From contig NZ_VYSG01000001.1 in NCBI RefSeq assembly GCF_010667615.1, positions 682,001 through 746,000 on the forward strand: a DNA stretch of 64,000 nt, given 5' to 3'. This document shows, in pieces, positions 57,838-64,000 of the stretch; the first letter of the stretch is position 1, and every line of letters starts with the position of its first letter. The DNA comes from Bifidobacterium choloepi. Its GTDB lineage: Bacteria; Actinomycetota; Actinomycetes; Actinomycetales; Bifidobacteriaceae. Both the position numbers and the translations under genes were made by a program. Below the pieces are notes generated by a model, which saw only the letters and a list, made by a program, of their open reading frames with translations, did not search any database and had not been told where the DNA came from.

Positions 57838-58779
57838 TCAGCTCACCGCCTGATCCTCATACTGGAAGACATCGGTGCCGAAGTACTTCTTGGACAGCGA
57901 AGTCAGCGTGCCGTTGTCCTTGAGCGTAGCGAGCGCCTCGTCCACGCGGGCGGCGAAGTCCTCGTAGTCCTTATTAATAAGGAAATACTGGTTGTTGACT
58001 TGTACCGGCTCGCTGCCGCGGAACGTCGCACCGAGCGCGGACTCGATGCTGTCCAGGTCGAAGCTCTGCTGCGGAATGACGACGGCGTCGTACTTGCCGG
58101 ACAATAGTCCCGAGAAGCGGTCGGCGATGGGAAGATCCTCCTGATAGGTCAGGTCAATTTGCGCGTCCGAATGTTCCTCGTTGTAGCCGGCGAGCAGGTT
58201 GTTGACGCCGCCGGACGGGCTGATCGGCGCGACGACCTTGCCGACGAGGTCGTCAAGCGTGTTGATGTCCGTGCGGTCCTTGGTCGTGTACAGTCTCATT
58301 AGCGAGACGCCGGAGTTGACGGACGGCAGTAAATACTTCTCCTCGCGCTTGGCCGTCTTGAAGTATCCGCCGGCGGTCAACGCATACTTGCCGGTGTCGA
58401 TGCCGATGTCTTCGGCGTCGTCGGCGACCGCCTCGATGTTCAGGTCATAGCCGTCGAGCAGGTCATCGACGGCCTTGAGCACCTGATATTCGTAACCGTC
58501 AAGTTCGCCATTGTCATTGGTGTAGCTCAGCGGCTTCGAGTTGGCAGCGACGGCGACGGTAAGCGTCGTCGCCGCCTTGTCGTCGGCTGCGGCGGCATTG
58601 GAACTGTCGCTCGCCGTACCGCCGCATGCGGCGGTACCCGCAAGCGCTCCGACGGCGAGTAACGCGGCGAGCGTACTCATCACCGCCTTGTGAATGTTGC
58701 CGGCATGGCGACCGTGGTTCTTCCGTTGTTCGTCGCGGTTGCGAGACTGCTTCGTGGACTCAACGATGATTGGATACAT
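57838..58779 (-). CDS. amino-acid ABC transporter substrate-binding lipoprotein (family 3)
   Basis: A 313-residue extracytoplasmic receptor. A basic n-region of about 30 residues precedes MSTLAALLAVGALAGTAACGG, a lipoprotein-type signal with Cys about residue 54. The mature part has SKPLSYTNDNGELDGYEYQVL, KYFGTDVF at the end and a hinge typical of periplasmic-binding-protein family 3 (polar amino acids). The ligand is not readable, although cystine- or methionine-related compounds fit the neighbours. The N-terminal extension may indicate that the true start is the internal Met of the signal. Confidence 0.9.
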   Translation of the reverse strand: MYPIIVESTKQSRNRDEQRKNHGRHAGNIHKAVMSTLAALLAVGALAGTAACGGTASDSSNAAAADDKAATTLTVAVAANSKPLSYTNDNGELDGYEYQVLKAVDDLLDGYDLNIEAVADDAEDIGIDTGKYALTAGGYFKTAKREEKYLLPSVNSGVSLMRLYTTKDRTDINTLDDLVGKVVAPISPSGGVNNLLAGYNEEHSDAQIDLTYQEDLPIADRFSGLLSGKYDAVVIPQQSFDLDSIESALGATFRGSEPVQVNNQYFLINKDYEDFAARVDEALATLKDNGTLTSLSKKYFGTDVFQYEDQAVS

Positions 58780-58866
58780 GAACTTGCTCTCTCTTGTGGT
58801 CGTGGGAAGTGGTTGGGCTGTGTGAATTGGCCGGGTTGCCAGAATGGTTGGAAGTGGTAAGGCGGT

Positions 58867-59616
58867 TCACGCGCCGGTCATCGAGCCGACGCGCCGATCA
58901 GTTCTCTTCAGCCGGCCGTCGGCCAGCCGGAACGTGGAATCGGCGATGCGGCTGGCGAACGTCGGGTCGTGGGTGACGGTGACGACGGCGATGCCCTGCT
59001 CGGTCAGCGCATGCACTGCCGCGGCAACATCGCCGACGAGGTCGTAGTCGAGGGCGGACGTCGGTTCATCGAGCAGGATGACGCGTGGATTGTGCGACAA
59101 GGCGCGGGCGATGCTTACGCGTTGCTTCTGGCCACCGGACAATTCGTGGGGGTAGGCGTGCGCTTTCTCGCCGAGCTTGAACTTTTCGAGATATTCGATA
59201 GCAGTGCGATGCGCTCGATCCAGGGACATCCCGTGCACTACGCGCAGCGGCTCGACGATGTTCTGTAGCACAGTCTTGTGCGTGAACATCGGGTAGCTCT
59301 GAAACACGGTGGCGATGTTGCGCCGCAGGAAATTGACGTCGCCCTTGCTCGGCCTGTCAAGCGCGATGGTCGTCGGTTCGGCCTGCCCGTCCGGCCGGAA
59401 TGATTCATCCGTGGACGGTCCTACCGTCCTGACACCGAGCCGTACCGTGCCGGATTGCGGATGAACGAGGTTGATGATGGCCTTGAGCAGTGTGGATTTG
59501 CCGGCGCCGCTAGGACCGAGGATAACGGCAGATTCGCCAGCCTTCACGTGCAGATGCACGTCGTCGAGCACGTGGTTGTCGCCGACGGTGTAATCGAGAT
59601 GGTCGATGGTCAGCAC
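58867..59616 (-). CDS. polar amino-acid ABC transporter ATP-binding protein
   Basis: A 249-residue ABC ATPase, first gene of the operon. It has Walker [15 protein letters not shown]-loop FQSYPMF, signature [16 protein letters not shown], Walker [13 protein letters not shown] and H-loop VTVTHD. There is an unusual insert of about 25 residues ([20 protein letters not shown]) between Walker A and the Q-loop. The GTG at 59616 is preferred because AAGGAGG is 10 nt upstream; the GTG at 59625 touches that site. It is followed by the binding protein, two permeases and the methyltransferase-like gene. Confidence 0.92.
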   Translation of the reverse strand: MLTIDHLDYTVGDNHVLDDVHLHVKAGESAVILGPSGAGKSTLLKAIINLVHPQSGTVRLGVRTVGPSTDESFRPDGQAEPTTIALDRPSKGDVNFLRRNIATVFQSYPMFTHKTVLQNIVEPLRVVHGMSLDRAHRTAIEYLEKFKLGEKAHAYPHELSGGQKQRVSIARALSHNPRVILLDEPTSALDYDLVGDVAAAVHALTEQGIAVVTVTHDPTFASRIADSTFRLADGRLKRTDRRVGSMTGA

Positions 59617-59625
59617 GGATGACAC

Positions 59626-60006
59626 ACCTCCTTCAAAAGTGAATTACCGATCGACCGTGAATAAAATCCATGATCGAGCGAAATAAAAACGAACAATAAA
59701 ATCAACCGGCGGCAAGCCCCACACCTGCAGGTAGCGCCGTGGCGATAGTTCACACCATATCCTGAAATTCCGCATGAAATGACGGATTCGATAACGCCTT
59801 TTTCTATAGCGTTCCATCAAGTCCACTGTCTGTTGCCATCGATAAGCAGTCATAATTTTTTTCACTATGAACACGCCGAAATTCCGGTTGCATCATCTTT
59901 TTTTGACGGGTTACCGTGACTTTCGCGAGCGAATCGTCACCGGCGAATCGTTCGGCAATCCAATCAACAAGTCAACTTTCTCCAACGCAACCCAAGGAGG
60001 TGCCCC
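59626..60006. other. divergent control region of the ABC operon and the PLP-enzyme operon
   Basis: 380 bp of AT-rich DNA. The minus strand has a 69-codon Arg/Tyr-rich frame (59853-59644) ending 18 bp before the ATPase gene, which could be a leader peptide. The plus strand has the shared element (59838-59930), a nested hairpin CCGTGAC...GTCACCGG with inner TTCGC-GA-GCGAA (59911-59943), and AAGGAGG before 60007. No known riboswitch is recognised. Confidence 0.5.
59838..59930. promoter_or_regulatory. shared AT-rich leader element, copy A
   Basis: CATAATTTTTT at 59851 and ACACGCCG at 59871 (20 bp apart, as in copy B), followed by TTGCATCATCTTTTTTT and GGGTTACCGTGAC. It matches the element at 53594-53690. 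This suggests co-regulation of the methyltransferase-like gene at 53828 and the genes around 60 kb. Confidence 0.5.
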
Positions 60007-61260
60007 ATGACGCGACCAGGCACGCGGCTCAACACCGCGCTCGTCCACGGCCGGCCGGTCGGCGACAACACGACCGGAGCCGTCAATCCGCCGATCTACA
60101 ACTCGTCCACCTACGCTTTTCCCTCGGTCGCCTCCATGCCGCGCTACGACTACGCGCGCAGCGGCAACCCGACGCGCGAGTTCCTCGAGACGCAGATCGC
60201 CGGACTCGAGCACGGCGAGCGCGGCTTTGCGTTCGCGAGCGGACTGGCCGCCATCCACGCCGTGCTGTCGATTTTCCGGCCCGGCGACCGCATTGTCGTC
60301 GGCGACAACATCTACGGCGGCACGTTCTCGCTGCTGCACGAGCATTTCGCGCGCTGGGGCGTCGAGGTGACGCCGGTCGACACGCAGGACCCGATCGCGC
60401 TGCGCGCCGCGCTCGCCGGCCTCGACGCCGGCGAGGACACCGTCGCCCGGCCGGCCGCCGCCGTCTACTTCGAGACGCTGACGAACCCGCTGCTGCAGGT
60501 CAACGACGTCGCCGCCATCGCGAGGGCCGCGCACGAGTTCGGCGCGCTCGCGATCGTCGACAACACGTTCGTGACGCCCTACCTGCAGCAGCCGCTCGAC
60601 CTTGGCGCCGACATCGTCATCCATTCGGCGACGAAGTATCTCGCCGGCCATTCCGACGTCATTGCCGGCCTCGTCGTGACGGCCGCCGGGACGTGGCGCG
60701 GACAGTCGCTGGCCGACAGTCTCTACTTCGCGCAGAACCGGCTTGGCGGCGTGCTGGCGCCGGCCGAGTGCGATGCCGTGCGCCGCGGCATCCAGACGCT
60801 CGCGCTGCGCATCGAGCGGCAGCAGGAGAACGCGCTCAAGATCGGCCAGTACCTGCTTGGCTCCCCGTACGTGAAGACGGTCCACTACCCCGGCCTGCCG
60901 GGCGGTCATGGCGAGCCGAATGTCGCGCGGCGCGGATTGCGCGGTTTCGGTGGCGTGCTGAGCTTCGAGGTCGTCGAGAGACTCGACCCGGCCGACGTGC
61001 TCGACCATCTCGAGCTGTTCCGGCTCGCCGTCTCGCTTGGCGCCGTCGAGAGCCTGGCCGAGCTGCCGGCCGTCATGACGCATTTCGAACTGCCGCGCGA
61101 GGAGCGGCTGCGCGTCGGCATCACCGACGAGCTTGTCAGGCTGTCGATCGGCGTCGAGGATGTCCGCGACCTGATCGAGGACCTCGAGCAGGCGTTCCAG
61201 TTCGCGGCGAGCGCCGCCGCGCTTCGTCAGGGGGAGGAATCGTTCCATGCCGTTCACTGA
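60007..61260 (+). CDS. cystathionine beta/gamma-lyase or gamma-synthase family PLP enzyme
   Basis: A 417-residue trans-sulfuration enzyme of the Cys/Met metabolism PLP family. It has Y49-ARSGNPT (neighbour-subunit PLP contact), the ASGLAAIHAVLS loop, DNTFVTPYLQQPL with the PLP-ring Asp, and K210 in HSATKYLAGHSD forming the Schiff base. SLGAVESLAELPAVMTH is typical of the MetB/MetC/MccB group. Which reaction it runs cannot be decided by eye. AAGGAGG precedes the ATG. It overlaps the next PLP gene by 14 nt. Confidence 0.92.
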   Translation: MTRPGTRLNTALVHGRPVGDNTTGAVNPPIYNSSTYAFPSVASMPRYDYARSGNPTREFLETQIAGLEHGERGFAFASGLAAIHAVLSIFRPGDRIVVGDNIYGGTFSLLHEHFARWGVEVTPVDTQDPIALRAALAGLDAGEDTVARPAAAVYFETLTNPLLQVNDVAAIARAAHEFGALAIVDNTFVTPYLQQPLDLGADIVIHSATKYLAGHSDVIAGLVVTAAGTWRGQSLADSLYFAQNRLGGVLAPAECDAVRRGIQTLALRIERQQENALKIGQYLLGSPYVKTVHYPGLPGGHGEPNVARRGLRGFGGVLSFEVVERLDPADVLDHLELFRLAVSLGAVESLAELPAVMTHFELPREERLRVGITDELVRLSIGVEDVRDLIEDLEQAFQFAASAAALRQGEESFHAVH

Positions 61261-62614
61261 ATTGTCCGCCGAGCCGTGTTGTCGCCGGCGGGACTTCGCC
61301 ACCGCCGCCATCCACGCCGGCTACTCGCCGGTTGACGACGGTCTTGACGCCGTCGTGCCGCCGATCTTCGCGTCGGCGGCGTTCGATCTCGAGACGGCGG
61401 CTCGCGGCGATCGCCTGTCGTCCGGCATCGAGGAGGGATTCGCCTACTCGCGCGTCGCCAACCCGACCGTCGACATTCTCGAGCGGCGCATTGCCGCGCT
61501 GGAGGGCGGCACGAACGCCGTCGCCGTCGGCTCGGGCATGGCGGCCGTCTCGTTCGCGCTGCTCGGCGCCGCGGAAGGCGGCGGCCGGCTCGTCGCGCCG
61601 ACGAACCTGTACGGCGCGAGCGTCGACGCGATGGCGTCGTTCTTCCCTCACTTCGGCGTGCGGACCGACTTCGTGAAGAACATTAACGATCCCGCCGAAG
61701 TCGAGGCGGCGATCGGTCCCGATACCCGCGCGGTGTTCGCCGAGTCGATCGCCAATCCGTCGACCGAGCCGACCGATGTGCGCCGGCTCGCCGACATCGC
61801 CCACCGGCACGGCATTCCGCTGATCGTCGACAACACGGTGCCGACGCCGGCGCTGTTCCGGCCGATCGAGCACGGCGCCGACGTCGTCGTCCATTCGACG
61901 ACGAAGGGCATCTGCGGCCACGGCAACGCCGTCGGCGGCGTCATCGTCGACAGTGGCCGCTTCGACTGGAGCGATGCGGCACGATTCCCGCACCTGAGCG
62001 AGCCCGAGCTCGTCGTCTCGCCCTCCCCCGAACAGCCCTGGGACAGCTTCGTGTCCGCCCACGGACCGCATGACGCCTATATCCGTCGCATCAGGACGAA
62101 ATATGTCCGCACGTTCGGCGCCGTGCTGAGTCCGTTCAACGCCTACCTGCAGCTGGTCGGCCTCGAGACGCTCGACGTGCGCACGCGCCAGGAAGTCCGG
62201 TCGGCGACGGCGGTGGCGCAATGGCTGCTGACGAATCCGCACGTGACGCAGGCGAACTACTCCGGGCTGGCGCTGGCGGAGCGTGTCGGGCATGCGGCGA
62301 CGCCGGCCGACGACATCGTCCGCCGCGACTTTCCCGACGGCGTCGGCACGATCCTGTCGTTCGAGGTCGAGGGCGGCCGCGACGTCGTCGACCGCATCCT
62401 CGACGGCGTCGAGGTATTCACGTACGTGCCGAACATCGGCGACGTGCGCTCGATGATCGTCGACCCGGCCCGCATCACGCACCGCGAGGTCCATCCCGAT
62501 CATCGCGCGGCCAACGGCGTGACCGACACGCTGATCCGCTTGTCGATCGGTCTCGAGTCCCCTGCCGACCTCATCGCCGACCTGTCTCAGGCCTTCGAGC
62601 ACGCCTACCGCTAA
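61247..62614 (+). CDS. O-acetylhomoserine sulfhydrylase-like PLP enzyme
   Basis: A 455-residue relative of MetY (O-acetylhomoserine aminocarboxypropyltransferase), which makes homocysteine or methionine from O-acetylhomoserine and sulfide or methanethiol. It has FATAAIHAGYSP, Y67-SRVANPT, GSGMAAVSFALL, DNTVPTPALFRPIEHGADVV and K220 in HSTTKGICGHG. NAYLQLVGLETLDVR and NYSGLALAER are MetY-like. GGGGAGG lies nine nt before the ATG, inside the preceding gene, so the two are co-translated. If methanethiol is a substrate, this would connect with the methyltransferase-like proteins next door. Confidence 0.9.
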   Translation: MPFTELSAEPCCRRRDFATAAIHAGYSPVDDGLDAVVPPIFASAAFDLETAARGDRLSSGIEEGFAYSRVANPTVDILERRIAALEGGTNAVAVGSGMAAVSFALLGAAEGGGRLVAPTNLYGASVDAMASFFPHFGVRTDFVKNINDPAEVEAAIGPDTRAVFAESIANPSTEPTDVRRLADIAHRHGIPLIVDNTVPTPALFRPIEHGADVVVHSTTKGICGHGNAVGGVIVDSGRFDWSDAARFPHLSEPELVVSPSPEQPWDSFVSAHGPHDAYIRRIRTKYVRTFGAVLSPFNAYLQLVGLETLDVRTRQEVRSATAVAQWLLTNPHVTQANYSGLALAERVGHAATPADDIVRRDFPDGVGTILSFEVEGGRDVVDRILDGVEVFTYVPNIGDVRSMIVDPARITHREVHPDHRAANGVTDTLIRLSIGLESPADLIADLSQAFEHAYR

Positions 62615-62620
62615 AAACCA

Positions 62621-62661
62621 GAAAACCTCAGGACCCGGCAAGGTCCTGAGGTTTTCTTTTT
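62621..62661 (+). terminator. rho-independent terminator of the PLP-enzyme operon
   Basis: GAAAACCTCAGGACC and GGTCCTGAGGTTTTC form a perfect 15-bp stem with a 6-base loop, followed by TTTTT. Confidence 0.92.
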
Positions 62662-62678
62662 GATGTTGCCATCAACGG

Positions 62679-62752
<74 letters not shown>

Positions 62753-62862
62753 TTTTTTGCAACGAGTGATATATTACGCCGATCGTCTCGATGCGCAAAT
62801 CCGGCGTGTCGACTAGGGGGTGCAGCTTCCTTTTCGCACGATTCCGCCGTTTCCGGCCTCTT

Positions 62863-62880
62863 GCTCCCTGGAAGGGAGCT
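62863..62880. repeat. short remnant of the CCCTGGAAGGGAGCT element
   Basis: GCTCCCTGGAAGGGAGCT alone, without the rest of the element, just past the stop of the permease at 62887. Probably a solo end or a terminator derived from it. Confidence 0.65.
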
Positions 62881-62886
62881 TCTCCC

Positions 62887-63885
62887 CTATTTCCCGTCAT
62901 CCATCGGATCGTTCTCCGGGTCGGTCGCCGAGCGGAGGGATTCGGACGAGCCGGACGAATCGTCCGAAGTCGCCGGCGAACGGTGCACGAGCGACTTGAG
63001 CGTCGGGGCCGGGGCGGCCGGCGGGACGAAGTAGCGGTCGAACGAGACGAAGCAGCGCTTGTAGACCAGAGCGATGATGATCGAGTCGGCGAGCAATGTC
63101 AGCGCGCCGACGGCGGCGAGCATGACGAACTGGTATTTCGCGGCCTCGATCGGGTTCTTGCCGGCAATGACCTGGCCGGACATCATGCCCGGAATCGTGA
63201 CGATGCCGCTGGACGCCAGCATCGCAATCGACGGCAGCAGGCCGAGCTTGATCGACGAGACCATCGACGGCTTCGCGGCCTCCCATTTCGAGGCGCCAAG
63301 CGCGAGCATCGTCTGCACGTCGTCGGCGCGCTCGCGCATAGAGTCGAAGAATCGCGTAAGGCCCAATGACAGTGCGGAAACGGTGTTGCCGAGCAGCATG
63401 CCGGTGATCGGGATGATGAGCTGCGCGGCGTACCACGGCACCGGATGCACGATGATCTCGGCGACGACGGTCAGCATCAGCACGATCGTGATGACGAGGC
63501 TCAGCATGACGATGCCGGTCATCCCCTTCGGAATGCCGCTCGCGCGCGTCATCGTGATCTGCGCGGCCGCGAGCACCATGACGCACAGCACCGCCAGCAC
63601 CAGCCACGGATTGTTCGCCTTGATGACGTAGACGATGACGACGGCCATCGCCATCAGCTGGACGAGCGAGCGGCACGTCGCCCACAGGATCGACTTCGCG
63701 ACGCCCATCTTCATCGCCGCGGAAATCGCCGCCGCGATGACGACCATGACGAGCGCGAGGATCATGCCCCAGATCGAGATGTTGAAATAGTTCGCGTCGG
63801 TCGTGTCGTCGACGCTGCCGAGCAGCACTTGCTGCAACGATTCGCCCGCCAGTGTCGCCGCCCCGGCATTCATCATGAAGTTCAT
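62887..63885 (-). CDS. fetB: FetB/UPF0014-family ABC transporter permease
   Basis: A 332-residue membrane protein with about seven helices of the UPF0014 family, whose E. coli member FetB works with FetA in iron export and oxidative-stress resistance. Typical blocks are ARASGIPKGMTGI, PITGMLLGNTVSALSLGLTRF, LALGASKWEAAKPS and PGMMSGQVIAGKNPIEAAKYQFVML. It has an N-terminal extension and a Ser/Asp-rich C-terminal tail of about 50 residues beyond the family core. Its ATG overlaps the stop of the upstream ATPase (ATGA). Confidence 0.9.
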   Translation of the reverse strand: MNFMMNAGAATLAGESLQQVLLGSVDDTTDANYFNISIWGMILALVMVVIAAAISAAMKMGVAKSILWATCRSLVQLMAMAVVIVYVIKANNPWLVLAVLCVMVLAAAQITMTRASGIPKGMTGIVMLSLVITIVLMLTVVAEIIVHPVPWYAAQLIIPITGMLLGNTVSALSLGLTRFFDSMRERADDVQTMLALGASKWEAAKPSMVSSIKLGLLPSIAMLASSGIVTIPGMMSGQVIAGKNPIEAAKYQFVMLAAVGALTLLADSIIIALVYKRCFVSFDRYFVPPAAPAPTLKSLVHRSPATSDDSSGSSESLRSATDPENDPMDDGK

Positions 63886-64000
63886 CGCGCGATCGCCTCC
63901 ACCGGCTCGCCGGCCTGTTCCTCGTGCAGCTTGCCGTTCTCGAGCACCATGATCCGCTTCGCCCGGTGGTCGCTCTGCCGGTGCCGGATGCGGATGATCG
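63882..64000 (-). CDS. FetA-like ABC transporter ATP-binding protein, C-terminal part (runs off the window)
   Basis: Only the last 38 codons are present, reading HRQSDHRAKRIMVLENGKL and ending AIAR. The R-I-x-V-L-E-N-G-K block is the usual end of an ABC ATPase. It is translationally coupled to the permease, so the pair is a FetAB-type exporter. The 5' part lies outside the window. Confidence 0.75.
   Translation of the reverse strand, partial: IIRIRHRQSDHRAKRIMVLENGKLHEEQAGEPVEAIAR

Noticed and set aside
59644..59874. A 69- to 76-codon minus-strand frame before the ABC ATPase as a real gene
   Set aside because: Arg/Tyr/Phe-rich, no binding site and no recognised family; it overlaps the divergent control region. 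Kept only as a possible leader peptide in the region note.
60007..62614. Assigning metB, metC or metY by name to the two PLP enzymes
   Set aside because: The family residues are shared by lyases, synthases and sulfhydrylases, and the deciding residues could not be judged without alignment.

Overview
The window is high-GC, densely coded DNA from an actinobacterium, most likely a Bifidobacterium or close relative. Support for this is the strong preference for C/G at third codon positions, an Mtb-type SerC and NadE-like protein, a phoU/SenX3-like/gpmA neighbourhood, oleate hydratase, intracellular GH2 enzymes with a GPH symporter, no respiratory genes, and many promoters whose -10 box lies 6-8 nt before the start codon (leaderless transcripts). 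The species call is inference; no rRNA is present.

Layout. 0.1-6.3 kb: a zinc-ribbon hypothetical, an AraC regulator, a vitamin-type ECF transporter operon (S, T and fused A1-A2 ATPase), a tandem array of eight 63-bp palindromic units, and a nitroreductase. 6.6-13.9 kb: a NAD-synthetase-like protein with a degraded synthetase motif, a LacA-type acetyltransferase, small hypotheticals and a 3-hydroxyacyl-CoA dehydrogenase. 13.9-21 kb: housekeeping genes (tRNA-Glu, trmB, galE, LMW phosphatase, folA-thyA, OsmC, tandem Usp). 21-26.7 kb: NlpC/P60 and CHAP cell-wall proteins, serC, DUF2530, manA. 26.9-37.7 kb: phoU, a SenX3-like kinase lacking the phospho-acceptor His, an MDR dehydrogenase, oleate hydratase, gpmA, a MenA-like prenyltransferase, a Pro/Gln-rich membrane protein and lysS. 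37.8-44.2 kb: a second palindromic array (61-bp period), then two paralogous GH2 enzymes and a GPH sugar symporter. 44.3-53.3 kb: a four-gene defence operon (PLD/SNF2-like helicase, DUF4391, type III Mod, type III Res). 53.5-62.6 kb: a sulfur/methyl-group locus with two UroD/MetE-like putative zinc methyltransferases, one of them the last gene of a polar amino-acid ABC transporter operon, and two Cys/Met-metabolism PLP enzymes. 62.7-64 kb: tRNA-Pro and a FetAB-type ABC exporter that runs off the end.

How it fits together. The sulfur locus is the best candidate for an undescribed pathway: an amino-acid-type importer, two HxC...C methyltransferase-like proteins and two trans-sulfuration enzymes, with a homologous AT-rich leader of about 90 bp upstream of both plus-strand units. 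The two palindromic arrays have unrelated sequences but the same architecture: exact 61- or 63-bp periodicity, with one inverted repeat per unit. The intergenic space is crowded with palindromes of two families: elements of about 130-210 bp with CCCTGGAAGGG-type ends, all at convergent gene ends, and short GATGTCATGAACCCGGG hairpins. A GAATCGT/ACGATTC word recurs in almost every intergenic region.
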